Source of the DNA: Verrucomicrobia subdivision 6 bacterium
Lineage (GTDB): Bacteria; Verrucomicrobiota; Verrucomicrobiia; Methylacidiphilales; Verrucolacustridaceae
DNA: 58,327 bases
Direction: 5' to 3'
Assembly (NCBI GenBank): GCA_947466515.1
Contig: CANIEM010000004.1
Span: 1 to 58,327, forward strand
Of the stretch, positions 32,882-41,996 are shown piece after piece. The translations under genes and the position numbers were made by a program. The notes under the pieces are model-generated. The model made no database searches. It saw only the letters and a list, made by a program, of their open reading frames with translations, and had not been told where the DNA came from. Position 1 is the stretch's first letter. The number at the start of each line of letters is the position of its first letter.

Positions 32882-33903
32882 AGGTACTTTTCGATGCCAA
32901 TTTGCCCTTTGCCTTAGCTCACGGAGGTGCCCAAATCCAGATTGAGCAGACAAGGAAAGGGCTGGAGGAAGCAGGGGTAGAAGTGGAGTGGTTACGTTGG
33001 TGGGATGAGGAGCAAAAAGCAGATGTGATACACTTCTTTTATCGACCCCATCCTGCCCTATTGAGGATGGCAGCTAAAAAAGGAGTAAAGACAGTTTTCT
33101 GCGAGTTATTGACGGGGTTGGGCTCCCGATCGGCACGTGTTCGGTGGGCACAAAAAGTAATTATTGAAATTTCTAAAAGAGGTTTGCCTGGGGGATTTAT
33201 TGAGAGGCTTTGCTGGGATGCTTACCAGATTGCCGATGGATGCATTGCGAATACTAGCTGGGAAAAGAGGTTAATGGTGGAGATGTTTTCGGCAAAACCA
33301 GAGAAGGTGCATGTGGTGCCTAACGGTGTGGAGGAAATCTTTTTCCGAAATTCAAATTTAAAAATCCAAAATCCAAAATCTAAATACCTAGTTTGTACTG
33401 CAACGATCACGGAAAGAAAGAGAGTAGTGGAGTTGGCGGAGGCGGCGATAATAGCGCAGGTTCCTGTTTGGATTATTGGGGAGCCTTACAGCAAAGAAGA
33501 TCCATACTATTTAAAATTCATTGAAGTAGTCCACGGTTCAAATGGCTTAATTAGATGTGAAGGGGGAATCCGTGATCGAGGTGAAATGGCAAAGATTTAT
33601 GAGGAAGCGCTAGGTTTTGTTTTATTGAGTGCAATGGAAACAAGAAGTCTTTCTGCGGAGGAGGCGGCGGCAGGGGGGTGTCCACTGCTTCTGGCGGAAT
33701 TGCCGTGGGCGCGGGCGAGTTTCGGCAGTAAGGCGACGTACAGTCCACTGGGGTCAAGGGAGCGAGAAGCTAGAAGACTAAAGGAGTTTTATCACGGGAT
33801 AGGGAAGGCCCCGCGCCCCCCCGTGCCTTGTCGGTGGGGGGATGTGGGTAAACAACTATATAGAATCTACGAAGGATTACTGGCGGACAAAACTTCCCGA
33901 TAA
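32878..33903 (+). CDS. family 4 glycosyltransferase with a short repeat-derived insert
   Basis: A 341-residue GT4-like enzyme: MKVLFDANLPFALAHGGAQIQIEQTRKGLEEAGVEVE, VVPNGVEE, ATITERKRVVELAEA, IGEPYSKED, and a C-terminal ALGFVLLSAMETRSLSAEEAAAGG donor motif. Residues about 158-170 (NSNLKIQNPKSK) are encoded by the AT-rich dispersed repeat (33348-33386), at the loop after the NGV motif, and are absent from the normal pattern. Its 3' end overlaps the convergent GT4 gene by 37 bp. A C7 run lies near the C-terminus. Confidence 0.87.
   Translation: MKVLFDANLPFALAHGGAQIQIEQTRKGLEEAGVEVEWLRWWDEEQKADVIHFFYRPHPALLRMAAKKGVKTVFCELLTGLGSRSARVRWAQKVIIEISKRGLPGGFIERLCWDAYQIADGCIANTSWEKRLMVEMFSAKPEKVHVVPNGVEEIFFRNSNLKIQNPKSKYLVCTATITERKRVVELAEAAIIAQVPVWIIGEPYSKEDPYYLKFIEVVHGSNGLIRCEGGIRDRGEMAKIYEEALGFVLLSAMETRSLSAEEAAAGGCPLLLAELPWARASFGSKATYSPLGSREREARRLKEFYHGIGKAPRPPVPCRWGDVGKQLYRIYEGLLADKTSR
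33348..33386 (+). repeat. AT-rich repeat module inside a GT4 gene
   Basis: AAATTCAAATTTAAAAATCC followed by two more AAAATCC-type units is the reverse complement of the intergenic TTTTGGATTTTGGATT module. It is 39 bp and keeps the reading frame, adding about 12 residues. Confidence 0.75.
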
Positions 33904-35081
33904 ATCTCAAGATGGCGAGTGGCGATAACCTTTGGATGGTAGCGCGAGATCATTAGCTGCTGAGTCTGTGGAGAGGATGAGATTGGCTTTTGGATCCAGC
34001 GAAGAAGGGAGCGCTGAAGACCTTCCCAATCTTCGGGGTCGATGAGATCTGCTTCCGGAACTCCCGATGCAATGTCACGGATGCCCCCAACGCTAGAGGC
34101 AAAGAGTTTAAGCCCACGGACAAGGGATTCTGCGACAACAAGGCCAAACGCCTCTTCTTGAGGGAAGTGGAGAAGTGCGTGCGCTGTATCCATACACTGA
34201 ATTAGTGTTACTTCCTTAAGAACCCCGCAGTAGTTGGCCCACCCCTCCAGTTCAGCAGCGGCAATTTTGCTGCGGAAATTATTTGCATAGGTGTCGCTCC
34301 CAGCAGAACCAAGAAACTTAACTTGGAAATGGACTTTTTGTTGGTGAAGCCTCTTCAGGCAAGCAAGTAGTTCGAGTTGGCGCTTGTTTGGAGTAACAAC
34401 CCCAACAACAAGAATTAACGGTCTTTGAACAGCGTTGCGGATAATCGGAATATGATCAAGAAAGGCTGTTCGAAGGGCGTTTGGCACCAACCAAATTGCT
34501 TGTGCTCGCGGGGAAACAAGGGTCTTAGTGTGAAACGAGTTACAAAAGACTCCCCCAGTACGGGGCAGGATGAAATTTTCTAATTTTGCGGTCCACCAGT
34601 GAAAGCTGCCGAAGCGGGCATGAAAAATGCGAGCTAGTTCAGCCATGTTGCCGTGGATGGTGATGACATTTGGGAAGCCAGAAAAAACAGCACTGATTCC
34701 GCAATCTCTTTCGGTTCCTTGGCCGTGAACAATATCAGGCTGAATTTCTTGTAGCTTTTTACGAACAGCAAAAATGCAGCCTGCATAGCCTGTGCGTAGC
34801 CAACCAATTTTTGGAACATGAAGGGAGTGAAACCAGATATTGTCGGCAAGCTTTGCTGGTGAGGACATCGGTTGTTGCGTGCAGGAGAGAACATGAACCT
34901 CGAGGTCGGGGAGGTTGGAAAATCCCTCAAGAAGCGCGGTCGGTGCCGCTCCGAAATAGGGGATTGTGGCAGAATAGTCGCGGTTGTTCTCCCGATTATC
35001 GGTGGTGAGAAGGGCAAGCCGTAAAGATGGAGACTTCCAAATAGGGTTATTTTTCAATGCTTTCGCACCTCGGATTTGCAA
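33867..35081 (-). CDS. family 4 glycosyltransferase
   Basis: A 404-residue GT-B enzyme: LRLALLTTDNRENNRDYSATIPYFGAAPTALLEGF, DIVHGQGTERDCGISAVF, WLVPNALRTAF, ILVVGVVTPNKRQLELLACLKRL, and the donor-site ALLHFPQEEAFGLVVAESLVRGLKLFASSVGG (E-x7-E). The start is probably ATG 35081; a later start near the LRLALLTT strand cannot be excluded. It is tail-to-tail with the preceding gene, overlapping it by 37 bp, which is unusual in this window. Confidence 0.9.
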   Translation of the reverse strand: MQIRGAKALKNNPIWKSPSLRLALLTTDNRENNRDYSATIPYFGAAPTALLEGFSNLPDLEVHVLSCTQQPMSSPAKLADNIWFHSLHVPKIGWLRTGYAGCIFAVRKKLQEIQPDIVHGQGTERDCGISAVFSGFPNVITIHGNMAELARIFHARFGSFHWWTAKLENFILPRTGGVFCNSFHTKTLVSPRAQAIWLVPNALRTAFLDHIPIIRNAVQRPLILVVGVVTPNKRQLELLACLKRLHQQKVHFQVKFLGSAGSDTYANNFRSKIAAAELEGWANYCGVLKEVTLIQCMDTAHALLHFPQEEAFGLVVAESLVRGLKLFASSVGGIRDIASGVPEADLIDPEDWEGLQRSLLRWIQKPISSSPQTQQLMISRYHPKVIATRHLEIYREVLSASNPS

Positions 35082-35146
35082 AAAGAAGAAAATTCAAGAG
35101 AACCACCACGAGAACGATTTAAGAAGCGAAACATAAAGAAAATGGG

Positions 35147-36547
35147 TCAAAACAGCCACCATAATATTGCTAGTATAAAAAACAGAAGGGCAGCCCAAGT
35201 GGCCCGCTGAAGGGAAAGAGAAAGATGGGAGATGAAAGACTCCGCCATTACACTACGAACGCGGCGACAGTTAAGAGCCAATGACCCAAGAAGTGGGGAC
35301 AAAGCTAAAGCCAAGGAATAAAGAGGTAACGAGGGGGAAAACATAACAGGAATTAGGAGAAGAGAGGTGGCAAGGAGATCTAAAAATGGTCCCCACTGAA
35401 TTGATTTCCAATAAAGAAGGACTTTGGCTTGTTCGGAAAAAGCTTTCCCTAGCATTGTGGAAATTAATCCTATCGAAACAAAAATGGTGCAAATTCTAGG
35501 CCAGTCGACCAGATGATTCGTCCAGAATTGAACAAACCAGTCATTTGACAGGACCACGATTGCAGCCAAGAGAAAAGCGAGACAAGTTGCGGAGAAAAGT
35601 ATCTGGGCGAAACGACGGAGCATCTGCTGAGTTTGACCCAACTCTAGAAGCTCACTCATTCCAGCGAATGAACTCTCGAAGAACTTCGAGAGAACCTGGC
35701 TAAGCAAGCTCGTGACCTTGGAACCGACCGACCAAATTGCAACCCCTTCGAGTCCAAGAGTTCGGCTTAGGACGGAAGATTGCAGAACTAAGGATAACGT
35801 GCCAATACAAGGACCACTGAAGAAGGAAGAACTGTCTCGGAGCATTGCAAGTACATCGCGTAAAGAAGGAGGAGGTCCCCGGAATCCCAGAAAGAGAAAC
35901 CCGTTACGAGTGCCGATGATAAGTAGGGAGGCAGAGGATAAGACAAAAACCAAGGAATTGCCTACGATGACAGACCACAAACCCCAATTTTGTGAAAAGC
36001 CAAACCAGGCCAAAGCAAGCGAGCATAAAAGAGCTATGGACTGGACAAGATAAGTTATTTCAAATTTTTGCTTAGCCAGAAGAACAGAAGCGAGCGGACG
36101 CAGAGGAAACCCTAAGGCGACGATAAAACATTGAGCAAGAAAAAGAGAAGAGAACAGATGAATCTGATCTGGCGGGATGCGAAGCCATGAAGCAAGGAGT
36201 GGGCCGCCGAATCCAACCGTAGCGACAATCATGCCCTGGAAAATAGAGATAATCAAAGCGCATTTAAATTGTCGGGAAAATGCGATTGTGTCCCCACGTG
36301 CCAGAGGGCCAATAAACTGACGAATGGAGCAGGAGGTGAGGCCAGCATCAACAAGGGATAGATAAGAGGTAAACTGAACCACGAGGTTCATTAAGCCCAG
36401 ATCAGATACGCCACCATGGCTTAGAAGAAGGGGAACCAAGCCGATAGAGTAAATGGTGGCCGCGCCAAGAAGGACGTAGGAAGTGGTCAAGGTTCGTAAA
36501 AAGCGGCCCGATCGATTTGAGGAAGTAAAAAGCGTGGAAAGGCTCAT
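35147..36547 (-). CDS. Wzx-like polysaccharide flippase
   Basis: A 466-residue membrane protein with 12-14 hydrophobic helices and the MOP-superfamily start pattern (SYVLLGAATIYSIGLVPLLLSHGGVSDLGLMNLVVQFTSYLSLVDAGL, with an R in CSIRQF). It would move undecaprenyl-linked repeat units across the inner membrane for the Wzy-like protein at 28.7 kb. The start is ATG 36547, whose first bases overlap the stop of the upstream GT4 gene (ATGA); an upstream in-frame ATG at 36562 lies inside that gene. Confidence 0.85.
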   Translation of the reverse strand: MSLSTLFTSSNRSGRFLRTLTTSYVLLGAATIYSIGLVPLLLSHGGVSDLGLMNLVVQFTSYLSLVDAGLTSCSIRQFIGPLARGDTIAFSRQFKCALIISIFQGMIVATVGFGGPLLASWLRIPPDQIHLFSSLFLAQCFIVALGFPLRPLASVLLAKQKFEITYLVQSIALLCSLALAWFGFSQNWGLWSVIVGNSLVFVLSSASLLIIGTRNGFLFLGFRGPPPSLRDVLAMLRDSSSFFSGPCIGTLSLVLQSSVLSRTLGLEGVAIWSVGSKVTSLLSQVLSKFFESSFAGMSELLELGQTQQMLRRFAQILFSATCLAFLLAAIVVLSNDWFVQFWTNHLVDWPRICTIFVSIGLISTMLGKAFSEQAKVLLYWKSIQWGPFLDLLATSLLLIPVMFSPSLPLYSLALALSPLLGSLALNCRRVRSVMAESFISHLSLSLQRATWAALLFFILAILWWLF

Positions 36548-37764
36548 GTGATTATTTTGCAAACCAATATTATTTGTGGAGCAACCGAGAAAGAGGGGGA
36601 AGGAGGGTGAAGGGTCGGCGGGCGGTTAAAGCGCAAAGAAGAAGCATGAGAAAGCCTCGCCAACAGGCGCTGAGAAGAGGAGCCGAAAAGAAAGTTGTTC
36701 TCGGAGGAAGGAAAATTGGCAAGGGCCGGAATTTCGAAAGGACCAACGACGAGACATCTGCAGGCTTCAGCTTCAGCCGAAGCGAGCCCAAAACTTTCGT
36801 AGCGGGAGGAGGAGAGGAAGATTTTTGACCCTTGCATGTGACGGGCGAGATCGGGAGGTGCAAGAGGGGGTAGAAATGTGATTCGGGGGTGTGGGGATTT
36901 AGGGGGGAGGCCTGAGCCGATGACGAGGGAGGTCCAAGAGGGATTTTTATCGAGAAAAGAGCGGAGGATTTTGAGGAGAAGGGGGAGGTCCTTCTGATAG
37001 GAGTCCCAGCGGCCGACGGAGATGATTTGATTCTTTTTGGGGATGGCGGGGTCGAATTTAAAGATATCGGTCTGAATGGGGTGGGGGACGTGGTGGATTT
37101 TCTCTGGGTCGGCACCAAGGCGGGTGGCGAGGGATTTCCAGAGAAGGGTGGCAGGGGGGGTCTCGATGAGGACGGAGGGCAGAAGGCGAAGGGTTTTCCT
37201 TAAACGGAATTCGATCCAGGGGGTGGCGAGGATGGAGGTGAAAGAGTAGAAAATTGAGGCAAGGATGGAGAGAAGAGATGGCCAGCGGAAGGTGCGGTCG
37301 CGGAAGTAGTCGAAGCGACGTTTTGTGTAGCTGAGGAGACCGCAGGAGGCAGTGCGCATGCCGTCGCTATCGGCCCGTTCGATGACGCGTGGGGTGGCGG
37401 AGAGGGCGGCGCGGCGGATGGGATCGTACTTGGGGCGGGTCCAGAGTCCGAGAATGACGAGATCGGGTTTTTGGGATTGCCACCAGAGGGTGTTTAGAAC
37501 GTCTTGTTGAGAAACCCAAAGAACAGGATCATCTTGAATGCTTGATTTTGGATTCTTGATGTTTGATGAGGTAGCAGATGTGGGAATGTGGGAATGTGGA
37601 AAGGTGCGAATGTGCGAAGGGGGGGGAGGTTCGGTCGCTAAATGTACGACCAGGTAGGCTTCGTGGCCGAGGTCACGGAAGGCTTTTGTCAGAAGGCCGA
37701 GGTCGCGGTGCCAGAAGAGCTGGTCAGGGCGGATGGTGAGGTCGGTGTAGAGAAGGATTTTCAC
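36544..37764 (-). CDS. family 4 glycosyltransferase with repeat-derived insert
   Basis: A 406-residue GT4 enzyme: VKILLYTDLTIRPDQLFWHRDLGLLTKAFRDLGHEAYLVVHLA, VIERADSDG, IHHVPHPIQTDIFKFDP, ISVGRWDSYQKDLPLLLKIL, and donor-site SRYESFGLASAEAEACRCLVVG. I chose GTG 37764 because family members begin MKILLYTD; the open frame runs on to 37923. Between LATEPP and DDPVLWVS there are about 30 residues (including SHIRTFPHSHIPTSATSSNI and KNPKSS) encoded by two intergenic repeat modules (about 37530-37625). A C8 run within it could shift the frame. Confidence 0.87.
   Translation of the reverse strand: MKILLYTDLTIRPDQLFWHRDLGLLTKAFRDLGHEAYLVVHLATEPPPPSHIRTFPHSHIPTSATSSNIKNPKSSIQDDPVLWVSQQDVLNTLWWQSQKPDLVILGLWTRPKYDPIRRAALSATPRVIERADSDGMRTASCGLLSYTKRRFDYFRDRTFRWPSLLSILASIFYSFTSILATPWIEFRLRKTLRLLPSVLIETPPATLLWKSLATRLGADPEKIHHVPHPIQTDIFKFDPAIPKKNQIISVGRWDSYQKDLPLLLKILRSFLDKNPSWTSLVIGSGLPPKSPHPRITFLPPLAPPDLARHMQGSKIFLSSSRYESFGLASAEAEACRCLVVGPFEIPALANFPSSENNFLFGSSSQRLLARLSHASSLRFNRPPTLHPPSPSFSVAPQIILVCKIIT
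37530..37626 (+). repeat. two repeat modules inside a GT4 gene
   Basis: On the plus strand the AT-rich module (GCTTGATTTTGGATTCTTG, then ATGTTTGATGAGG) is followed by an 8-bp-period module (GTGGGAAT repeated with variants) and a G8 run at 37619-37626. Both modules occur in the same style in non-coding DNA at 26.4, 28.5, 30.3 and 51.5 kb. Confidence 0.78.
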
Positions 37765-37927
37765 AAAACTAGTTATTAAATACCGAGCAGAGCAAAGCAG
37801 ATCAGAGGACAATTTAGAACGGGAGCAGTCATCCTTCAAGAAGGGAGATTTAAAGTTAAAGAATGTTAATCTGATGTAATCACTAAACGAAAAGGTAAAA
37901 GTTTTGCGCAAATGATAAAACAAAGTT

Positions 37928-37941
37928 CAATTGTGCAATTG
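37928..37941. promoter_or_regulatory. dyad CAATTG-TG-CAATTG between divergent genes
   Basis: CAATTGTGCAATTG lies in the 202-bp gap between the minus-strand GT4 gene and the plus-strand aldo/keto reductase, 26 bp upstream of the latter's ATG. The symmetry suggests an operator. No other gene is seen in the gap. Confidence 0.35.
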
Positions 37942-37966
37942 GAAGCGATATCGGTACTCTGTCTGC

Positions 37967-38860
37967 ATGGGAGCAGGCGAGTTCGGACAAGAAGGCCTGG
38001 GGCCGACTATTTTTCCTGTTGGCTTAGGAACGGGAAGGCTTGCCTCCCTCGGGGCTGGGTATAGCAAAAAAGATGCTCTTCAGTGTATGGAGACAGCGAT
38101 GGCGTTAGGAATCAACCTGGTGGACACAGCTGATTCGTACGGGAGCAGTGATTGCGAGAAACTGCTTGGATCAATTTTAAAGGAGATGGGACAGCCGATG
38201 CTTGTCAGTAGCAAGGCAGGCTATCGATTCTGCGATTTACCGGGTCCCTTGGGCCTCTTCAATCAAGTGGGAAAAAAGATTCTAAATAAATTTGGCCAAC
38301 GACAGTGTTTTACCCCCAGATACATACAGGAATGTTTGGAAGGGAGTCTTCGCCGATTGCGGACGGGAAGACTGGACTTCTTTTTTCTGCACGACCCGAC
38401 GGAAAGCGCATTGATGGATGACAAACTAACGGAAACATTGCTGCGGGCCAGGCAGGCGGGGGATGTCCGCTTTCTTGGGATCGCTTGCTCTCCGAAAAGT
38501 GCGGAAAAGCTGAGGGCCAACCATCCTCTTGGCACGTGGGTGCAGACACAGGTTAACCCTTGGAGCAGCGTGGAGATGGCTGGGGAAAAATGGTCGGGAG
38601 GAAGTATCATGGCGAACCATGTCTTTGGAGGGGCAAAAGTTTCACAGTACATGGAATCTTTGCAGGGGATCGCCAGAGAAGAAGGCATCACTCCTCGTCA
38701 GCTTTTGATTGGATTTGGCCTGCAACAATCAGGGGTCCGTTGTGTTCTTGTGGGGACAGGGAGGGCGGAACATCTGCGGGAAAACGTAGAAGCAACGAAG
38801 AAGAAATTGTCTGAGAGGTCGCTAGCGGCGTTGAGGGCAATGACCCATAAAAACTCATGA
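37967..38860 (+). CDS. aldo/keto reductase
   Basis: A 297-residue AKR-type oxidoreductase: GPTIFPVGLGTGRLASLG, CMETAMALGINLVDTADSYGSSDCEKLLGSIL (catalytic D and Y), SSKAGYRF (catalytic K), RRLRTGRLDFFFLHDPTE (H), and RQLLIGFGLQQSGVRCVLVGTGRAEHLRENVEA at the cofactor site. I chose ATG 37967 over TTG 37931. Its stop overlaps the GMC oxidoreductase start as ATGA, so the two oxidoreductases are made together and probably act in sequence on a sugar or lipid intermediate. Confidence 0.9.
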   Translation: MGAGEFGQEGLGPTIFPVGLGTGRLASLGAGYSKKDALQCMETAMALGINLVDTADSYGSSDCEKLLGSILKEMGQPMLVSSKAGYRFCDLPGPLGLFNQVGKKILNKFGQRQCFTPRYIQECLEGSLRRLRTGRLDFFFLHDPTESALMDDKLTETLLRARQAGDVRFLGIACSPKSAEKLRANHPLGTWVQTQVNPWSSVEMAGEKWSGGSIMANHVFGGAKVSQYMESLQGIAREEGITPRQLLIGFGLQQSGVRCVLVGTGRAEHLRENVEATKKKLSERSLAALRAMTHKNS

Positions 38861-40530
38861 TCGAAGATGCTAGGGAAATTCCCAATCAGACAAGGCTGGA
38901 TACCGCTGTCTGCATCTTGGGGGGCGGAGCTGTCGGGATCACATTAGCTCGTGAGTTAGTTCAAAATGGAATCGAAGTTATTCTTCTTTCTGGAGCTGGA
39001 AAAAAGGAAAGAACTAGTGATCGCGATCGATATCGGGGAAAGGCAGAACCACTAGGATCACATGAACCGTTGGAGGAAAACCGCAAGAGGGTCTTCGGAG
39101 GAACTACGACGGCGTGGGGGGGGCGGTGCGTGCCCTTTGATCCTATTGATTTTGAGGCACGATCATGGATTCCAAACTCGGGGTGGCCTATCGGGTGGGA
39201 GGATGTACAACCATTTCTTTTAAGTGCCGTAAACATCTGTGAGGCAGGAGATGCTGATTTCGATGCGCGGAGCGCTTTCCCAGCTAGCCCAGCTATGATG
39301 GTCCCCAATTTTGATGACCCCGAAGTTGTGACTTGGCCTTTAGAGAGGTGGAGCCCGCCGACAAACTTCGCCAAAAAATATGGGCCAGAACTAAGTGAAG
39401 CAAGCCGATGTCGGATTTTGCTTCATGGACAGGGAGTGCAGCTCCGTCTCGAAGAAAACAAGAATGTGATCCAAGAAGTGGAGGCGAGCTCGGGAAACAA
39501 AAAAAAGTTCTTTGTTCGGGCGAAGTGTTTTGTACTGGCGTGCGGTGGGCTTGAAAATCCCCGACTGCTTTTGGCATCAAGCCAGATTTTGCCGGCAGGA
39601 ATTGGGAATCAGGAGGATCAAGTCGGTCGCTATTACCAGTCCCATCAGTTTGGAGTATGTGGGCATGCCGTTCTGCGTGAACCCCAGAAGATGGTGTATG
39701 ACTTTGAGAGGGACACGCAAGGAGCGTACGCCCGCAGGCGTTTTTGGATGACGGCACATGGTCAGCAGTCTCACAAGATTGGGAATATTATAGGATTCTT
39801 TTTTCGACAGAGTCAGGACGTTTCATTTCACCGGGATCCGCTGACTTCCGCTCTTTATCTAGCCAAAAACTGTCTTCATCGGCTGGGGCAGGGCCTGCCC
39901 GGAATGAAGCGGATGTGGAACGAAGACAGGGTTGAGATGGAAAACCATTTACGAGTTGTTTTACGCGAGGCTCCCCAGCTCGCCCCCCAGATTCTCGACC
40001 TCACGAGGAAGCGGTTTTTTTCGAAGCGGCGCCTTCCCTTCGTCCTGCCTTCACAAAGAAACAACTATTTTCCTCTTTATTATCAGGCTGAGCATGCCCC
40101 GACACCAGAGAGCCGATTGGTGCTGACCCCTGAGGAGCGGGACGACTTGGGGATGCCCCGGCTTCTGGTCAAAGTTGTTTTCTCGGAGATAGATTTTCAT
40201 ACGGTGCGAAGCTTTTTCAGGGTATTTGGGAAGCGGATAGAAGCCAGTGGAGCTGGTAAATTCTTTTACCAAGAAGAAAAGCTCGAGCAGCAGTTCGCCG
40301 ACAGAAAACAAACGTTTAATTCTAACGCACATCATATTGGGACAACGAGAATGTCGAACAACCCAAAGACAGGAGTGGTTGATTCGAATGGCCGTGTGCA
40401 TGGGATAAGCAACCTTTACGTTGGAGGTTCATCGATCTACCCGACCAGTGGTCACGCGAATCCGACCCTGCTGGCTGTCATGCTTGCCCTACGACTAGCG
40501 AAGAAGTTACGGAGCGAGTGCGGGAGATAA
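38857..40530 (+). CDS. GMC-family FAD oxidoreductase
   Basis: A 557-residue flavoprotein. FAD motif CILGGGAVGITLARELVQNGIEVILL at residues about 13-38, then GGTTTAWGGRCVPFDPIDFEARSW, LACGGLENPRLLLAS, and the C-terminal HHIGTTRMSNNPKTGVVDSNGRVHGISNLYVGGSSIYPTSGHANPTLLAVMLALRLA with the conserved H/N pair. GMC enzymes oxidise alcohols or sugars. Similar AKR plus GMC pairs occur in surface polysaccharide loci, but the substrate is unknown. Confidence 0.92.
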   Translation: MIEDAREIPNQTRLDTAVCILGGGAVGITLARELVQNGIEVILLSGAGKKERTSDRDRYRGKAEPLGSHEPLEENRKRVFGGTTTAWGGRCVPFDPIDFEARSWIPNSGWPIGWEDVQPFLLSAVNICEAGDADFDARSAFPASPAMMVPNFDDPEVVTWPLERWSPPTNFAKKYGPELSEASRCRILLHGQGVQLRLEENKNVIQEVEASSGNKKKFFVRAKCFVLACGGLENPRLLLASSQILPAGIGNQEDQVGRYYQSHQFGVCGHAVLREPQKMVYDFERDTQGAYARRRFWMTAHGQQSHKIGNIIGFFFRQSQDVSFHRDPLTSALYLAKNCLHRLGQGLPGMKRMWNEDRVEMENHLRVVLREAPQLAPQILDLTRKRFFSKRRLPFVLPSQRNNYFPLYYQAEHAPTPESRLVLTPEERDDLGMPRLLVKVVFSEIDFHTVRSFFRVFGKRIEASGAGKFFYQEEKLEQQFADRKQTFNSNAHHIGTTRMSNNPKTGVVDSNGRVHGISNLYVGGSSIYPTSGHANPTLLAVMLALRLAKKLRSECGR

Positions 40531-40582
40531 GTTTCCGAGCAAAAAGCTTTTCAGGCAGATCCCCTCGAATCAGAGTTACAAG

Positions 40583-41842
40583 ATGCGTATCCTGATTGCG
40601 GCGATCGCTTGTCATCCAAGATCAGGTTCGGAAGGGTATGTGGGCTGGTCCTCGGTGAATGCGATTGCCCTTGATCATGATGTCCACGTAATCACCAGTG
40701 GTGCGGGGCGGGTTGATATCGAGAAAGAAATGGCAGGCCATCCCCTAAGGGAAAGGATGATGTTTACCTATATAGGAGAGCCAATCCGTTGGCACGAAAA
40801 TCGGTTGATTGCACGGATCCAAAGCTGGCTAGCTTACAGACGATGGGTCGACGAAGCGGCCTCTACGGCGATGCGGCTTTGTGAAATTGAGAAGTTTGAT
40901 GTAGCCCATCATGTAACCTATGCGACTTGGCGAATGGGAACCCCTCTGGCTGGACTTGGGATTCCTCTAGTATTTGGGCCGGTAGGGGGTGGAGAGCAGT
41001 TCCCGTTACGTTTTCTGACTATGCTAAGTCCACTGTCTGCAGGATTTGAGATAGTCCGGGTCATTTCGGGATGGGTAGCGGGGAAAAGCGGGCTGGTGGG
41101 AAAGGCAATCAAGAAGGCGGCGTTAATTCTGGTGAATAACAGGGAAACGAAAGAGTTCCTTTTAGGCCTAGGAGCGAAAAAAGAAAAAATAAAGCTGATG
41201 TCCCAGTCTTTTTTGAGTGCTGACAAAATGTCCATTTTGCGATGTGAAAAGCCCAAGAGCCCATCCAAGGATAAACTCAAAATATTTGCAGGAGGCAATT
41301 TAGAGGGCAGAAAGGGGGTTGCGATCGTTCTGGAGGCTCTGGCGATTTTATTGAAATGGGATATTCCATTTGAATTTACCTATGGAGGGAATGGTCCTGA
41401 GTTGAGGTATCTTGAGCGACTGGTGGCTAGGCTTCATTTGCCTGCGCAGCGGGTAAAAATGGGAGTAACTCTTCTTGCGGGAGAGTATTTTCAGGCGCTG
41501 AAAGAGGCGCATATCTATCTACTTCCGAGTCTTCGCGAAGGAGCGCCGGTGACGATGATTGAGGCGATGGCAGCCGCATGTGTGCCGATTATTGGCCAAT
41601 GTGGCGGTGCGGCGATGTTGGTAACTCAGGATTGCGGAAGGCTAATTTCTATTACGACTCCCAAGCAGATGGCCTTAGATATTGCGGTTGAGATCAAAGC
41701 CTTATGGAGTAGCCCCGGCCTTCTAGAAAGATTGGGTAAAGCGGCCGCGGAGCGGGTCGCGGAGCGGTGCTCGCAGAGTTTTTATCGAGAGCAGATCAAC
41801 GATCATTATGAGTCTATTGCAAGAAATGACGCGAAGGGGTAA
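40583..41842 (+). CDS. family 4 glycosyltransferase
   Basis: A 419-residue GT-B enzyme: MRILIAAIACHPRSGSEGYVGWSSVNAIALDHDVHVIT, DVAHHVTYATWRMGTPLAGLGIPLVFGPVGGGEQFP, IFAGGNLEGRKGVAIVLEALAIL, and HIYLLPSLREGAPVTMIEAMAAACVPI with the E-x7-E donor site. The SEGYVGW and FGPVGGGE motifs mark a recognisable GT4 subgroup common in capsule and exopolysaccharide loci. It begins 52 bp after the GMC gene. Confidence 0.93.
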   Translation: MRILIAAIACHPRSGSEGYVGWSSVNAIALDHDVHVITSGAGRVDIEKEMAGHPLRERMMFTYIGEPIRWHENRLIARIQSWLAYRRWVDEAASTAMRLCEIEKFDVAHHVTYATWRMGTPLAGLGIPLVFGPVGGGEQFPLRFLTMLSPLSAGFEIVRVISGWVAGKSGLVGKAIKKAALILVNNRETKEFLLGLGAKKEKIKLMSQSFLSADKMSILRCEKPKSPSKDKLKIFAGGNLEGRKGVAIVLEALAILLKWDIPFEFTYGGNGPELRYLERLVARLHLPAQRVKMGVTLLAGEYFQALKEAHIYLLPSLREGAPVTMIEAMAAACVPIIGQCGGAAMLVTQDCGRLISITTPKQMALDIAVEIKALWSSPGLLERLGKAAAERVAERCSQSFYREQINDHYESIARNDAKG

Positions 41843-41996
41843 GCGAAGAAGACATGAGGCTGAGGTGGTGAGGGAAGAATAGCTGTATTTGGGTGACGGT
41901 GAGTCCGGTAGAGGGATGAAATTTCAATGAAGGGAGCAGCTCCTGACAAAACAACTCAGGGCGTGATGGTGAAAAATGTTCTGATATAAAGGCCCT

